NCBI GenBank assembly: GCA_005804885.1
Contig: SYOX01000322.1
Coordinates: 1 to 60,526 of the forward strand
Reading direction: 5' to 3'
From: Pseudomonadota bacterium
Lineage (GTDB): Bacteria > Myxococcota_A > Bradymonadia > Bradymonadales > GCA-2716585
DNA: 60,526 bases
Under the pieces are notes generated by a model that was not told the origin of the DNA, made no database searches, and was given only the letters and a program-made list of their open reading frames with translations. Of the stretch, positions 53,229 through 60,526 are shown in pieces (the stretch's first letter is position 1; each line of letters starts with the position of its first letter). The translations under genes were made by a program, and so were the position numbers.

Positions 53229-55826
53229 TTACATCGGCCTGAGCACCCACGCCCGCCCCGGACCCTGAACAGACACCCTCGGGCCGCCCTCGATCAACAC
53301 CTCGAAGCCCGCCCCCTCCACGCGGATCTCGCGCCCGTCCACATCCACGCAGTCGCCCTGGCCCGCGTCGGCGCAGATCGGCAAGGCCACCCCGCCGACC
53401 GACGCGCCCGTCAGCCGCTCCGGGAAGGCCTCCGCCGTCATCTCCAGGCGCGTCCCGTCGTAGAGCACCAGCGAGCCCGCCGCGCCCCCGTTGAGCCGCA
53501 GCTCCAGCCGACCCTCGACCTCCTCCAGCGTCCTGATCCCCTCGCGGCTGGCCCGCGTGAAGGTGTCGGGCGCCTCCAGCAGCCTCGGGACCATCCCGCC
53601 GGGCCTCACGAAGACCGGGATCTCCCCCAGCCCCGCCGCGACCCTGTGACGCTGCCCCCCCTCAAGCACCTCGCCTGTCCACCACGACGCCCAGAGCCCC
53701 GCCGGCAGGTAGACCTCGACCTCCTCGACCCCCTCGTCCAGCACGGGGGCCACCAGCAGATCGCCGCCGAGCATGTACTGATCGCGCAGCCCCGCCGCCT
53801 CCGGGTCGTCGGGGAACTCCAGCGCCATGTGCCGGAACATCGGCACCCCCGTCCGCGAGGACTCCATCGCCAGCGACATCAAGGTCGGGTAGAGCAGCGC
53901 GTGCTCGATCGCGTAGCGCTTCCAGTGCGCCAGCGTCTCCTCATCCCGATCAAAAGCCCAGTTCTGCTCGTCCTTGGCGCCGTGGTGGGTCCGCATCACA
54001 GGCGTGAACGCCCCGAGCGACGTCCACCGGAAGAAGAGCGCCTTGCTCGACGGCGGCGTGATCGCCGACGCATAGCCCGCGATGTCGTGCGTAAAGACCC
54101 CCACCCCCGTCATCCCAAGGTTGAGGCCGATGGGGACGACCGACTTGAGCCCGTCCCCCGCGTCCCACGCCGTGTTCTGATCCCCGGCCCACACCACCGG
54201 CGCCAACCCCGAGGTGCCCCCGCCCGTCCACGCGAAGCCCGAGCGCGCGAAGAAGGTGTACTGGCCGGCCCCCACGAAGTCATCCAGGTTCTTGCGGTTG
54301 GCCTCCTGCCACAGGAGCGGGTAGAGGTTGTGCACCTCGGCCCCGGTGCGGCCGTCGTGCATGACGGCCTCGAAGGGCAGCCACTCGCCAAAGTCGGCCA
54401 TCCAGCCCCTTATCCCCATCTCGACCGCGATCCGCTGGTAGCCCCGCAGCCACTCCACCGCCCCCGGGTGGGTCAGGTCCACGAGCGAGGCCTGCTTGAA
54501 GATCGGATCGGTGAACTCGAAGGGCTCGCCGTCGACGGTCTTGATCAAGAAATCGCCGTCAAGCCCCTCCTGCCACATCGGAGACTCCTTGCGGATGAAG
54601 GAGTTGAAGTAGCCCAGGAACTCGAAGCCCTCGGCGTTGAGATCGGCGATCAGCGCGGGCAGCTCCGGCCACCGCTCCTCGTCCGCGTACCAGAGGTAGC
54701 TCAGGTGGTAGCCCGTAATCCCCTCCTCCTCGCCGCCGATCCAGTCCTCCACCCACATCGCCGACGAGGGGATGCCGTTGTCGCGCAGCGTCGCCGCGGT
54801 CTGCCGCACCCGCTCGGCGCTCTTGAGGCCGTCATTCCAGGGCGCGAAGGTCCACGGCGGCGGCGGCGCGATGCGCCCCGTGATCGCCGTCAGCTTCTCG
54901 ATCAAGCCCTTGGGCGTGTCGGCGGCCATCAAGGTGAAGCTCAGCGTGTCCGCGTAGGTCTCCAGGCGCCAGGCGTCGTCGCGCTCGCTGCACAGCTCGA
55001 ACTCGCTGCGCTCGGAGCGGCCCAGCAGCACGCCGTAGCCCCGCGAGGACATCACCCAGCCCATCGGCGCGTAGGCGTCCTCCAGCTCGCCCTGGAAGCC
55101 GAAGATCGCGCCCTCCTTCTTGCCGATCCCTTGCTCCCGCGTCCAGATCGGCACCCGCCAGCCCCGATGCTCCGACGCGTAGGACTGCGACCCGAGCCCG
55201 TAGAAGCGCTCGCCCTCCTGGCACTTGAAGGCCATCGACACCAGCGGCTGCCGGCCCTCGGCCCCCGCCTCCTGCGGCGCCGTCCAGGTCACCTCCAGGT
55301 GGGCGCGCGTGTCGAGCGCCAGCCTCATCGTCGCCGGCGGCGCGCCCAGCGCGTCCCAGGTCAAGGTCAGCGAGCCGCCCGTCGGGCCCTCCTCGATGGC
55401 CGTGATCGTCGTGTAGCGCGACCACGCCCCATCCGGCCGGGTGAAGCGGAACGCGCCCGCGATCGTCTCGACCTCCAGCGTCGTCCGCCTCGACGCCGCC
55501 GCCGCGTAGCCGCCGAGCCTGTCCAGCGCCGGATCCTCACCCTGATCCGCCACCCCCAGGCTCTCCAGCAGCACCTCCCCCTGCCCGTCCTCGATCCGGA
55601 TCGACCCCTCGGCCGGCGACAGCGCCACCCGGAAGGTCCCCACCGTCACCGTCTTCGGCGCCGCCGGGATCGGCGGCTCATCCTCAGGCTCGGCCTCGGG
55701 CTCCGGCTCCGGCTCGACCTCCCCCGCGTCGCCCGCGTCGGGCTCGTCCTCCGGGACCGGAGGTTCGCCCGCAGGATCACCACAACCCATCGCCAACATT
55801 AGAACAATAAAGAGGAGGTGTCGCAT
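53229..55826 (-). CDS. glycoside hydrolase family 31 lipoprotein, YihQ-related
   Basis: The 865-residue enzyme has a lipobox LAMGC (C15) and a Glu/Pro linker to residue 55. A GH31 N-terminal beta domain and TIM barrel follow, with nucleophile D478 (WMADFGEWLP) and acid/base D549 (VVWAGDQNTAW). These motifs, plus DGLKSVVPIGLNLGMTG and FTPVMRTH, resemble sulfoquinovosidase YihQ. The loop after DWIGG lacks the Arg and KR-x-x-W pattern that YihQ uses for the sulfonate, so another alpha-glycoside is likely. It is surface or periplasmic, and in an operon with the rhomboid gene. Confidence 0.88.
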   Translation of the reverse strand: MRHLLFIVLMLAMGCGDPAGEPPVPEDEPDAGDAGEVEPEPEPEAEPEDEPPIPAAPKTVTVGTFRVALSPAEGSIRIEDGQGEVLLESLGVADQGEDPALDRLGGYAAAASRRTTLEVETIAGAFRFTRPDGAWSRYTTITAIEEGPTGGSLTLTWDALGAPPATMRLALDTRAHLEVTWTAPQEAGAEGRQPLVSMAFKCQEGERFYGLGSQSYASEHRGWRVPIWTREQGIGKKEGAIFGFQGELEDAYAPMGWVMSSRGYGVLLGRSERSEFELCSERDDAWRLETYADTLSFTLMAADTPKGLIEKLTAITGRIAPPPPWTFAPWNDGLKSAERVRQTAATLRDNGIPSSAMWVEDWIGGEEEGITGYHLSYLWYADEERWPELPALIADLNAEGFEFLGYFNSFIRKESPMWQEGLDGDFLIKTVDGEPFEFTDPIFKQASLVDLTHPGAVEWLRGYQRIAVEMGIRGWMADFGEWLPFEAVMHDGRTGAEVHNLYPLLWQEANRKNLDDFVGAGQYTFFARSGFAWTGGGTSGLAPVVWAGDQNTAWDAGDGLKSVVPIGLNLGMTGVGVFTHDIAGYASAITPPSSKALFFRWTSLGAFTPVMRTHHGAKDEQNWAFDRDEETLAHWKRYAIEHALLYPTLMSLAMESSRTGVPMFRHMALEFPDDPEAAGLRDQYMLGGDLLVAPVLDEGVEEVEVYLPAGLWASWWTGEVLEGGQRHRVAAGLGEIPVFVRPGGMVPRLLEAPDTFTRASREGIRTLEEVEGRLELRLNGGAAGSLVLYDGTRLEMTAEAFPERLTGASVGGVALPICADAGQGDCVDVDGREIRVEGAGFEVLIEGGPRVSVQGPGRAWVLRPM

Positions 55827-55916
55827 CGCCTGCCCAGCTCAAGGCGAGCGCCCAAGCGCGCTCGCCGGGCCATTGTAGGCGGCAGGGGCAAGGGAGGCAA
55901 CGAGGCCGGGCGCGCC

Positions 55917-58259
55917 TCAGATGAGCGACAGCAGCGCGGCGACGGCCCACAGCAGCGCGATGAACCCGAAGAGCGCCGCCAGCGCCGCCAGCGCGATCAA
56001 GAGGCGAGGGCGGCCGGCCCCACGGGGCGCCACAGAGGGCTGCGGGGCCGACAGGGCGCGCTCCACCGTCGGGGCCGGGCCGGAGGGTTCGAAGTCGGCC
56101 ATCAGGAGCGGGGCCGTCGAGATGGACGCCATCGCCTCCTTCTTGAAGGACGACCTGGCCTTGGCGTCGGCCATGCCCTGAGCGCCGCCGAACGAGGCCG
56201 CGGAGGTGACGCGGGCTCGGGTCTGCATCGGGGGAGGAGGCGCACAAGGAGCGGCCATCGCGCAAGCCCGATCCAGGGGCGCGCTGGAGGGCGCCGGGCA
56301 GGCGAAGCTCCCCGTGCTCCAGCCCGAGGGCGCCTCCACCGGCTGGACCTGTCGCGCACCGCCGCCGCCGGGGTTGACCACCTCGCCGTCCACCGCGACG
56401 AAGGCGGTCAGGCGGCTCAGGACGCCGAAGTTGAGCGAGGCCTCGATGAGGCGCTGCTCGATCCCGAAGCGGTCGCCGGCCCCGGCGGCGAGCCGGTCGT
56501 CGAGGGCGCGGACGAAGCCCCTGGCCCAGAGGGTGGTGATCGCCTCGTCCTTGACGACGCGGGCCTCGACCCGCTGGCGCACGCGGCCGCCGCTCGGGTC
56601 GCAGCCCTGGATGACGGCCTCGATCTGGCGGCGGCCGGCCGCGCCGCGGTATCGGCCGGTGACGATCGCCGGGGCGCCGTCGAAGAGGTCGGGGAGCCGC
56701 TGCGGGGCGAAGGTGTCGCGGTCGACCTCGACGCCTTCAAGGTCAACCCTCAGCTCGGTGAGGACGGGGGCGCCGATCGAGCGCTGGATCCGGGCCATGA
56801 CCTCGTCGAGGCGAGCTTCGGACTCGACCAGCTCGAAGTCGCCGCCGCCGAGCTGCGCCAGCCGGGTCAAGAAGCCCTCGTTGATGGCGCGGTCGATGCC
56901 GACGGTGAAGACCCGCACGTTCTTCATCTTCGGGGACAGCGCCCTGAGGATCTGATCCTCGTTGCCGACCTGCCCGTCGGTGACGAGGACCAGCACGGGG
57001 GTGCGGTCCTGGTGGCCGCCCGCGAGGCGCTCGACGGCCTGGGTCAGCGGCTCGGCCATCTCGGTGCCGCCGCGCGCCTCGATCTTCGCGAGGTAGTCGT
57101 CGGCGACGGCGCGGTTGGCCTCGGTGGCCGGGACGAGCTCAAGGCCGTCGAGCCGGGGCGGCGACTCCACGAGGGTGTCGAAGGCGTAGATCCCGAAGCG
57201 ATCGCGCGGATCAAGCCCCTCGACCATGCGGGCGACCGCCCGCCGCGCCGCGACCATCTTCCAGCCGCCCATGCTGCCTGAGCGATCCAGGACGAAGATG
57301 ACGTCCCTGGGGCGCAGGCCGCCCTGCCGGGCCGGGGGGACGAGCGTGAGCATGAAGGTGCCCGCGTCGCTGTCGGCGTCCGGGCACAGCAGCAGCGCGC
57401 TGTCGAGCTTCTCGCCCGACACGCCGAAGCGCAGCACGAAGTCCCTGTCCAGGCGCTCGCCGGGCAGCAGCGCGACGCGGGTGATCCCGGCCCTGGACGT
57501 GGTCTTGACCGCGTGCAGGCTCGACCGCAGGTCGCGCACCTGCAAACCGCCGCCCTCGATCTCGATCTCGATGGACAGCCGGACCGGGCTGGGCAGGCCG
57601 GGCAGCATCACCGGGGGGCTGATCCGCGAGGCGTCGGGCACGGCGTCGGTGTCCGCGGCGATCCCCACCCCCGCCCCCGCCCCGGGCAGCGCCTTCCCCG
57701 GCATATAGCGCGGCGCCACCACGAGCGGGAACCTGAAGGTCGCCTCGCCGCCGCGGCAGTCCAGCCGCCCCGTCAGGCTCAGGCGCACCCTGGCCTGCTC
57801 GCCGGGCATGAGGTTGCCGACCTGCATGGTGAAGACGTCCGGCCGCTCCTCCTCGGCCATGGCCGCCCGCTGACCCCTGGCGACGGCCTGGGTGTAAACC
57901 TCGCGGGCCTCGTCGCGGCGCTTGAGCTCGCCCTTGATCACCCGGCCAGCCACCTCCATCGAGAAGCGGGTCACCGCCGCGCCGGGCGGCAGCGGGAAGA
58001 TGTAGGTCGCCTCGATGGGCACCTCGAAGGCGTTGGAGAAGACCTGCTCGACCTCCAGCCGCGACACCAGCCCCACGATCCGCCCCTTGACCCCGAGCGC
58101 CGACAGCGGCAGCGCCCCCTGCTGCGCGCGCATCACCCCGAAGCCCTGATCGGCGACCGAGGGCGGCGCGCCCATCAGCTCCGGCAAGACCTCGCCGATG
58201 CTGCTGAATTCGTTGAAGTTGTCGGCGGAGGGCGGCGTGGCGGCGGCTGGGTGCGTCAT
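55917..58259 (-). CDS. VIT and vWA domain protein, C-terminal membrane anchor
   Basis: The 780-residue protein has a VIT domain (about 50-180: SRLEVEQVFSNAFEVPIEATYIFPLPPGA in part, KRRDEAREVYTQAV), a vWA domain (about 315-500) with an intact MIDAS DRSGSMGG, a GGTEM loop and VTDGQVGNED, then a variable Pro-rich part and a final hydrophobic helix (about 755-778). No signal peptide, so the body probably faces the cytoplasm, tail-anchored. The layout is like inter-alpha-trypsin-inhibitor-like bacterial proteins. It follows a TerB-like gene (161 bp gap). Confidence 0.9.
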   Translation of the reverse strand: MTHPAAATPPSADNFNEFSSIGEVLPELMGAPPSVADQGFGVMRAQQGALPLSALGVKGRIVGLVSRLEVEQVFSNAFEVPIEATYIFPLPPGAAVTRFSMEVAGRVIKGELKRRDEAREVYTQAVARGQRAAMAEEERPDVFTMQVGNLMPGEQARVRLSLTGRLDCRGGEATFRFPLVVAPRYMPGKALPGAGAGVGIAADTDAVPDASRISPPVMLPGLPSPVRLSIEIEIEGGGLQVRDLRSSLHAVKTTSRAGITRVALLPGERLDRDFVLRFGVSGEKLDSALLLCPDADSDAGTFMLTLVPPARQGGLRPRDVIFVLDRSGSMGGWKMVAARRAVARMVEGLDPRDRFGIYAFDTLVESPPRLDGLELVPATEANRAVADDYLAKIEARGGTEMAEPLTQAVERLAGGHQDRTPVLVLVTDGQVGNEDQILRALSPKMKNVRVFTVGIDRAINEGFLTRLAQLGGGDFELVESEARLDEVMARIQRSIGAPVLTELRVDLEGVEVDRDTFAPQRLPDLFDGAPAIVTGRYRGAAGRRQIEAVIQGCDPSGGRVRQRVEARVVKDEAITTLWARGFVRALDDRLAAGAGDRFGIEQRLIEASLNFGVLSRLTAFVAVDGEVVNPGGGGARQVQPVEAPSGWSTGSFACPAPSSAPLDRACAMAAPCAPPPPMQTRARVTSAASFGGAQGMADAKARSSFKKEAMASISTAPLLMADFEPSGPAPTVERALSAPQPSVAPRGAGRPRLLIALAALAALFGFIALLWAVAALLSLI

Positions 58260-58420
58260 GGCGAGGGTCCCCTGGGTGGTCGGGGAGCCGTCTCCCCGAG
58301 GTTGCGGGGGAGATTAGGTTTGGGCAGATGGAGCCCTTCGATGGGTGATCCACCCGAAGGACCGCGCGTCCAACCATCGGCGGCAACCCGTCGAGATCGC
58401 CGTGTCTCAAAAGGCCAGGA

Positions 58421-58888
58421 TCAGATCGTCTCGTCGGCGACCTTCTTGTCGATCTGGGCGGCGCGGTCGGCGGCGATGCCGAGGTTCCTGGAGAGGCTGT
58501 CGAGCATGGTGCGCTCGCCCGCCCTGACCTGCCAGTCGGCGTGCGCCAGCCGGGCGGCCAGCTCGTAGGCCTTCTCGCGCACGTCGGCCTCGGCCGGCAG
58601 GCGAGCGGCGATCGAGGCGGAGAAGGCGTCGATGGCGTCCGCGCCGCTCAGCGCCGCGACCCGCTCGGCCGAGGCCTCGGTGTAGGCGTCGACCGCGGCG
58701 TTGTTGTGGGTCCAGGGCATCTCGTGCAGCAGGTGCTCCAGCTCCGTCGTCTCCAGGAAGGAGGCCTTGCCGTCGGCGTAGAGGATCAGCGTCAGAGCGT
58801 CGATGACCGCCTCACACTGCGTCGCGGTCAGATCATGAAGGGTCGTGTCCTTGTTGAAGGCCTTCGCCATCGCTTGCCAAAGCGCCAT
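58421..58888 (-). CDS. TerB-like helical protein (paralogue of the 35965 gene)
   Basis: The 155-residue all-helical protein has the TerB pattern: VIDALTLILYADGKASFLETTELEHLLHEM, with a later AARLAHADWQVRAGERTMLDSLSRNLGI. Clear similarity to the 159-aa protein at 35965 in both halves (DALxLxxYAD; LSxxxGI). ATG 58888 is preceded by AAGGAGCAG. Upstream of and codirectional with the VIT-vWA gene. Confidence 0.78.
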   Translation of the reverse strand: MALWQAMAKAFNKDTTLHDLTATQCEAVIDALTLILYADGKASFLETTELEHLLHEMPWTHNNAAVDAYTEASAERVAALSGADAIDAFSASIAARLPAEADVREKAYELAARLAHADWQVRAGERTMLDSLSRNLGIAADRAAQIDKKVADETI

Positions 58889-59418
58889 GTCGCTGCTCCT
58901 TGAAGAGAGTCCGTCTGGAAAACACGCCCGATGAGGCGAGCGTACACTACCGCCCGCCCCACCCCCTCGTCAAACGCCTCCGAGATCGCCCCGGACTCTC
59001 CCACGCCGAGCGCGCAGGCCGCCGCCCCAGCCCGAACTCGCCTGCGCCCTCCTCGCCTGGGAGAAGTGTGACCCGGAATCGTCCTTCGCCGATCCCAATC
59101 GCCTCAGATCATCCCCAGACTCACCCGACGCCGAGCACGATCGCCGCAGATCGTGTCCGAACTCGCCCGCGCGCCTCCTCGCATGAGAAAAGTGTGACCC
59201 GGAATCGCACAACGCCGCCCTTGATCGCCTTCGGGCCAGACCGGACTCGCATTTTCCCACCTCCACAGGCCCAGGGGCGAAACCGGATTCGCATTTTCCC
59301 ACCTCCACAGGCCCAGGGGCGAAACCGGACTCGCATTTTCCCACCTCCACGGGCCCAGGGGCGAAACCGGACTCGCGTGGGGCCGGGGTGTCCGGGTTGG
59401 GGCGGGTTCGTCAGCGGC
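58889..59418. other. 530-bp intergenic region, no convincing gene
   Basis: Contains the 42-bp tandem repeat (59241-59376) and two copies of AGTGTGACCCGGAATCG (about 59065 and 59189). A 126-residue minus-strand frame runs through it because the repeat unit is a multiple of three; it has no ribosome site or recognisable domain, so I do not call it a gene. Confidence 0.5.
59241..59376. repeat. 42-bp tandem repeat, 3.2 copies
   Basis: Units start at 59241, 59283 and 59325 (CCGGACTCGCATTTTCCCAC..., nearly identical, differing at one or two bases), with a partial fourth. Each has an A/T-rich GCATTTTCCCAC box in otherwise GC-rich sequence. It lies just downstream of the acyl-CoA carboxylase gene end on the minus strand. 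Confidence 0.92.
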
Positions 59419-60526
59419 TCAAGCGTCCCCGATGACGACGAGGACGGCGTCGACCTCGACTTGATCGCCGGCCTCGACGAGCACCTGGGCGATCTGGCCG
59501 TCTCTGGGGGCGCAGACGGGGTGCTCCATCTTCATGGCCTCCAGGATCACGAGCACGTCGCCTGCGGCGACGGCGTCGCCGGTCTGGACCGCGACCCGGA
59601 TGACGCGCCCGGGCATCGGGGCCGTGCACCCGCCAGCGACCGCTTCGGCGCCGGGCTCGGGGAAGCGCGGGACCGCGTCGAGCGCCCAGGCCCCGTCGAT
59701 GTCGTGGATAAAGCACCGCCCGCCCTCGACAAAGACGCGGTGGGCCTGGATCACGCCGTCGAGCTCGACGGTCAGGGTCGGGGCCTGCCAGCCCACGACG
59801 CGAGCGCTCGTGGGCTCCGGCGGCGCCCCGGCGTCTGTGGTGTCGGCGGGATCGTCGTCGGCGCTGGCGACCAGCCGGAGGTTCCCGTCGCCGAGGTTGC
59901 GGTAGCGGACGTGGAGGGTCCTGCCGCCGACGCGCCAGGAGTCGGACTGGTCCATGAAGGGGTTGTTGCGGAAGCCGACCTCGACGCCGGGCAGCAGGTC
60001 GCGGCGCTGGCGGCGGTCGGCCCAGCCGGCCAGCGTGGCGATGATCGCGGCGCGCAGGAGGGGCTCGCCGGGGGCCGGGGCGGGCTCGGCGAGGTGATCG
60101 TCGATGAAGTGGGTGCTCAGGTCGCCGGCCTGGTAGGCGGGGTGTTGGAGGACGCGCAGGAGGAAGGCGCGGTTGGTGGTCGGGCCCAGGATGGAGAAGC
60201 GGCGCAGGGCGCGGATCATGCGGCGGTGGGCCTCCTGGCGGTCGGCGCCGTGGGCGATGAGCTTGGCGAGCATGGGGTCGTAGTGGACGGGGATCTGGAG
60301 CCCGGCCTCGACGCCGCTGTCGAGGCGAAGGCCGGGCATGTCGTCGGGCAGGTGCCAGTCGACGAGGCGGCCGGTGGCGGGCAAAAAACCGGCGTCGGGG
60401 TCTTCGGCGTAGATCCGGCACTCGACGGCGGCGCCCTGGGCCTTGAGGTCGCTCTGGTCGAAGGGGATGGGCTCGCCCATGGCGATCCGGAGCTGCCACT
60501 CGACCAGATCGAGGCCGGTGATCGCC
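59419..60526 (-). CDS. acyl-CoA carboxylase biotin-carboxylase/biotin-carrier subunit, 5'-truncated by window
   Basis: The 369 residues visible are the C-terminal half of an acetyl-/propionyl-/methylcrotonyl-CoA carboxylase alpha subunit: the end of the biotin carboxylase domain (TGLDLVEWQLRIAMGEP, then VECRIYAEDP, then YDPMLAKLIAHG), a linker (BT-like) domain, and a biotinyl domain with the biotinylated Lys in LEAMKMEHPV. The gene runs off the right edge, so the start is not visible. Which acyl-CoA is used cannot be told; a partner carboxyltransferase would be expected outside the window. Confidence 0.93.
   Translation of the reverse strand, partial: AITGLDLVEWQLRIAMGEPIPFDQSDLKAQGAAVECRIYAEDPDAGFLPATGRLVDWHLPDDMPGLRLDSGVEAGLQIPVHYDPMLAKLIAHGADRQEAHRRMIRALRRFSILGPTTNRAFLLRVLQHPAYQAGDLSTHFIDDHLAEPAPAPGEPLLRAAIIATLAGWADRRQRRDLLPGVEVGFRNNPFMDQSDSWRVGGRTLHVRYRNLGDGNLRLVASADDDPADTTDAGAPPEPTSARVVGWQAPTLTVELDGVIQAHRVFVEGGRCFIHDIDGAWALDAVPRFPEPGAEAVAGGCTAPMPGRVIRVAVQTGDAVAAGDVLVILEAMKMEHPVCAPRDGQIAQVLVEAGDQVEVDAVLVVIGDA

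Noticed and set aside
58970..59350. 126-codon minus-strand frame with 14-residue repeats
   Set aside because: Openness follows from the 42-bp unit being a multiple of three; no ribosome site, signal or domain.

Overview
This is a GC-rich stretch with dense, short-spaced operons. Many exported proteins carry a lipobox followed by Asp/Glu/Pro-rich linkers, one protein has a C-terminal sorting-type tail, and von Willebrand A (vWA) and TerB-like proteins recur. This style suggests a Myxococcota/Bradymonadia-like member of the former Deltaproteobacteria; that is an inference from gene style only, because no rRNA or tRNA gene is present. No CRISPR array, complete insertion sequence or phage is visible.

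Left part (1-11.8 kb): a minus-strand operon for tryptophan breakdown through kynurenine and 3-hydroxyanthranilate. Reading 5' to 3' on the minus strand it encodes a 4-oxalocrotonate decarboxylase-type enzyme, 3-hydroxyanthranilate dioxygenase, ACMS decarboxylase, a KynB-type cyclase/hydrolase, kynureninase and kynurenine monooxygenase, with a small DUF4870 membrane protein beyond. It is followed by an Rpn/PD-(D/E)XK transposase-like gene, a PLP aminotransferase, and a divergent LysR / pirin-nitroreductase cluster.

Middle (11.9-25 kb): a large palindrome built from 16-bp units, two lipoprotein metalloprotease candidates, a Nudix hydrolase, a Phd/PIN toxin-antitoxin pair, a P460-like c-heme lipoprotein coupled to an alpha/beta hydrolase, a Cys-rich Sel1 lipoprotein, an organophosphate-type MFS transporter and an M15-like peptidase.

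The most striking block (25.4-35.7 kb, minus strand) is a five-gene operon-like array: a 537-aa protein of unknown function; a 1532-aa single polypeptide that fuses a SEDS (FtsW/RodA) glycosyltransferase to a complete penicillin-binding transpeptidase; a membrane-anchored vWA-like protein; a tubulin/FtsZ-like GTPase; and a 519-aa protein of unknown function. It looks like a self-contained cytoskeleton plus peptidoglycan-synthase system. Next to it starts a plus-strand TerB-like / S9 peptidase / VIT-vWA set, and a second TerB-like / VIT-vWA pair lies at 56-59 kb.

Right part (42-60.5 kb): DUF72, polyphosphate kinase and pentapeptide-repeat genes. Then comes a three-gene 2-oxoacid-dehydrogenase-like operon (E1 alpha, E1 beta, and a lipoyl + subunit-binding domain fused to a PglD/NeuD-type hexapeptide acyltransferase instead of a normal E2 catalytic domain). 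It is followed by a large rhomboid protein, a GH31 lipoprotein and the 5'-truncated biotin-carrying subunit of an acyl-CoA carboxylase. A dispersed element family with inverted ends and terminal CTAG occurs at four places; at three of them the CTAG (or TTAG) supplies the stop codon of the adjacent gene.
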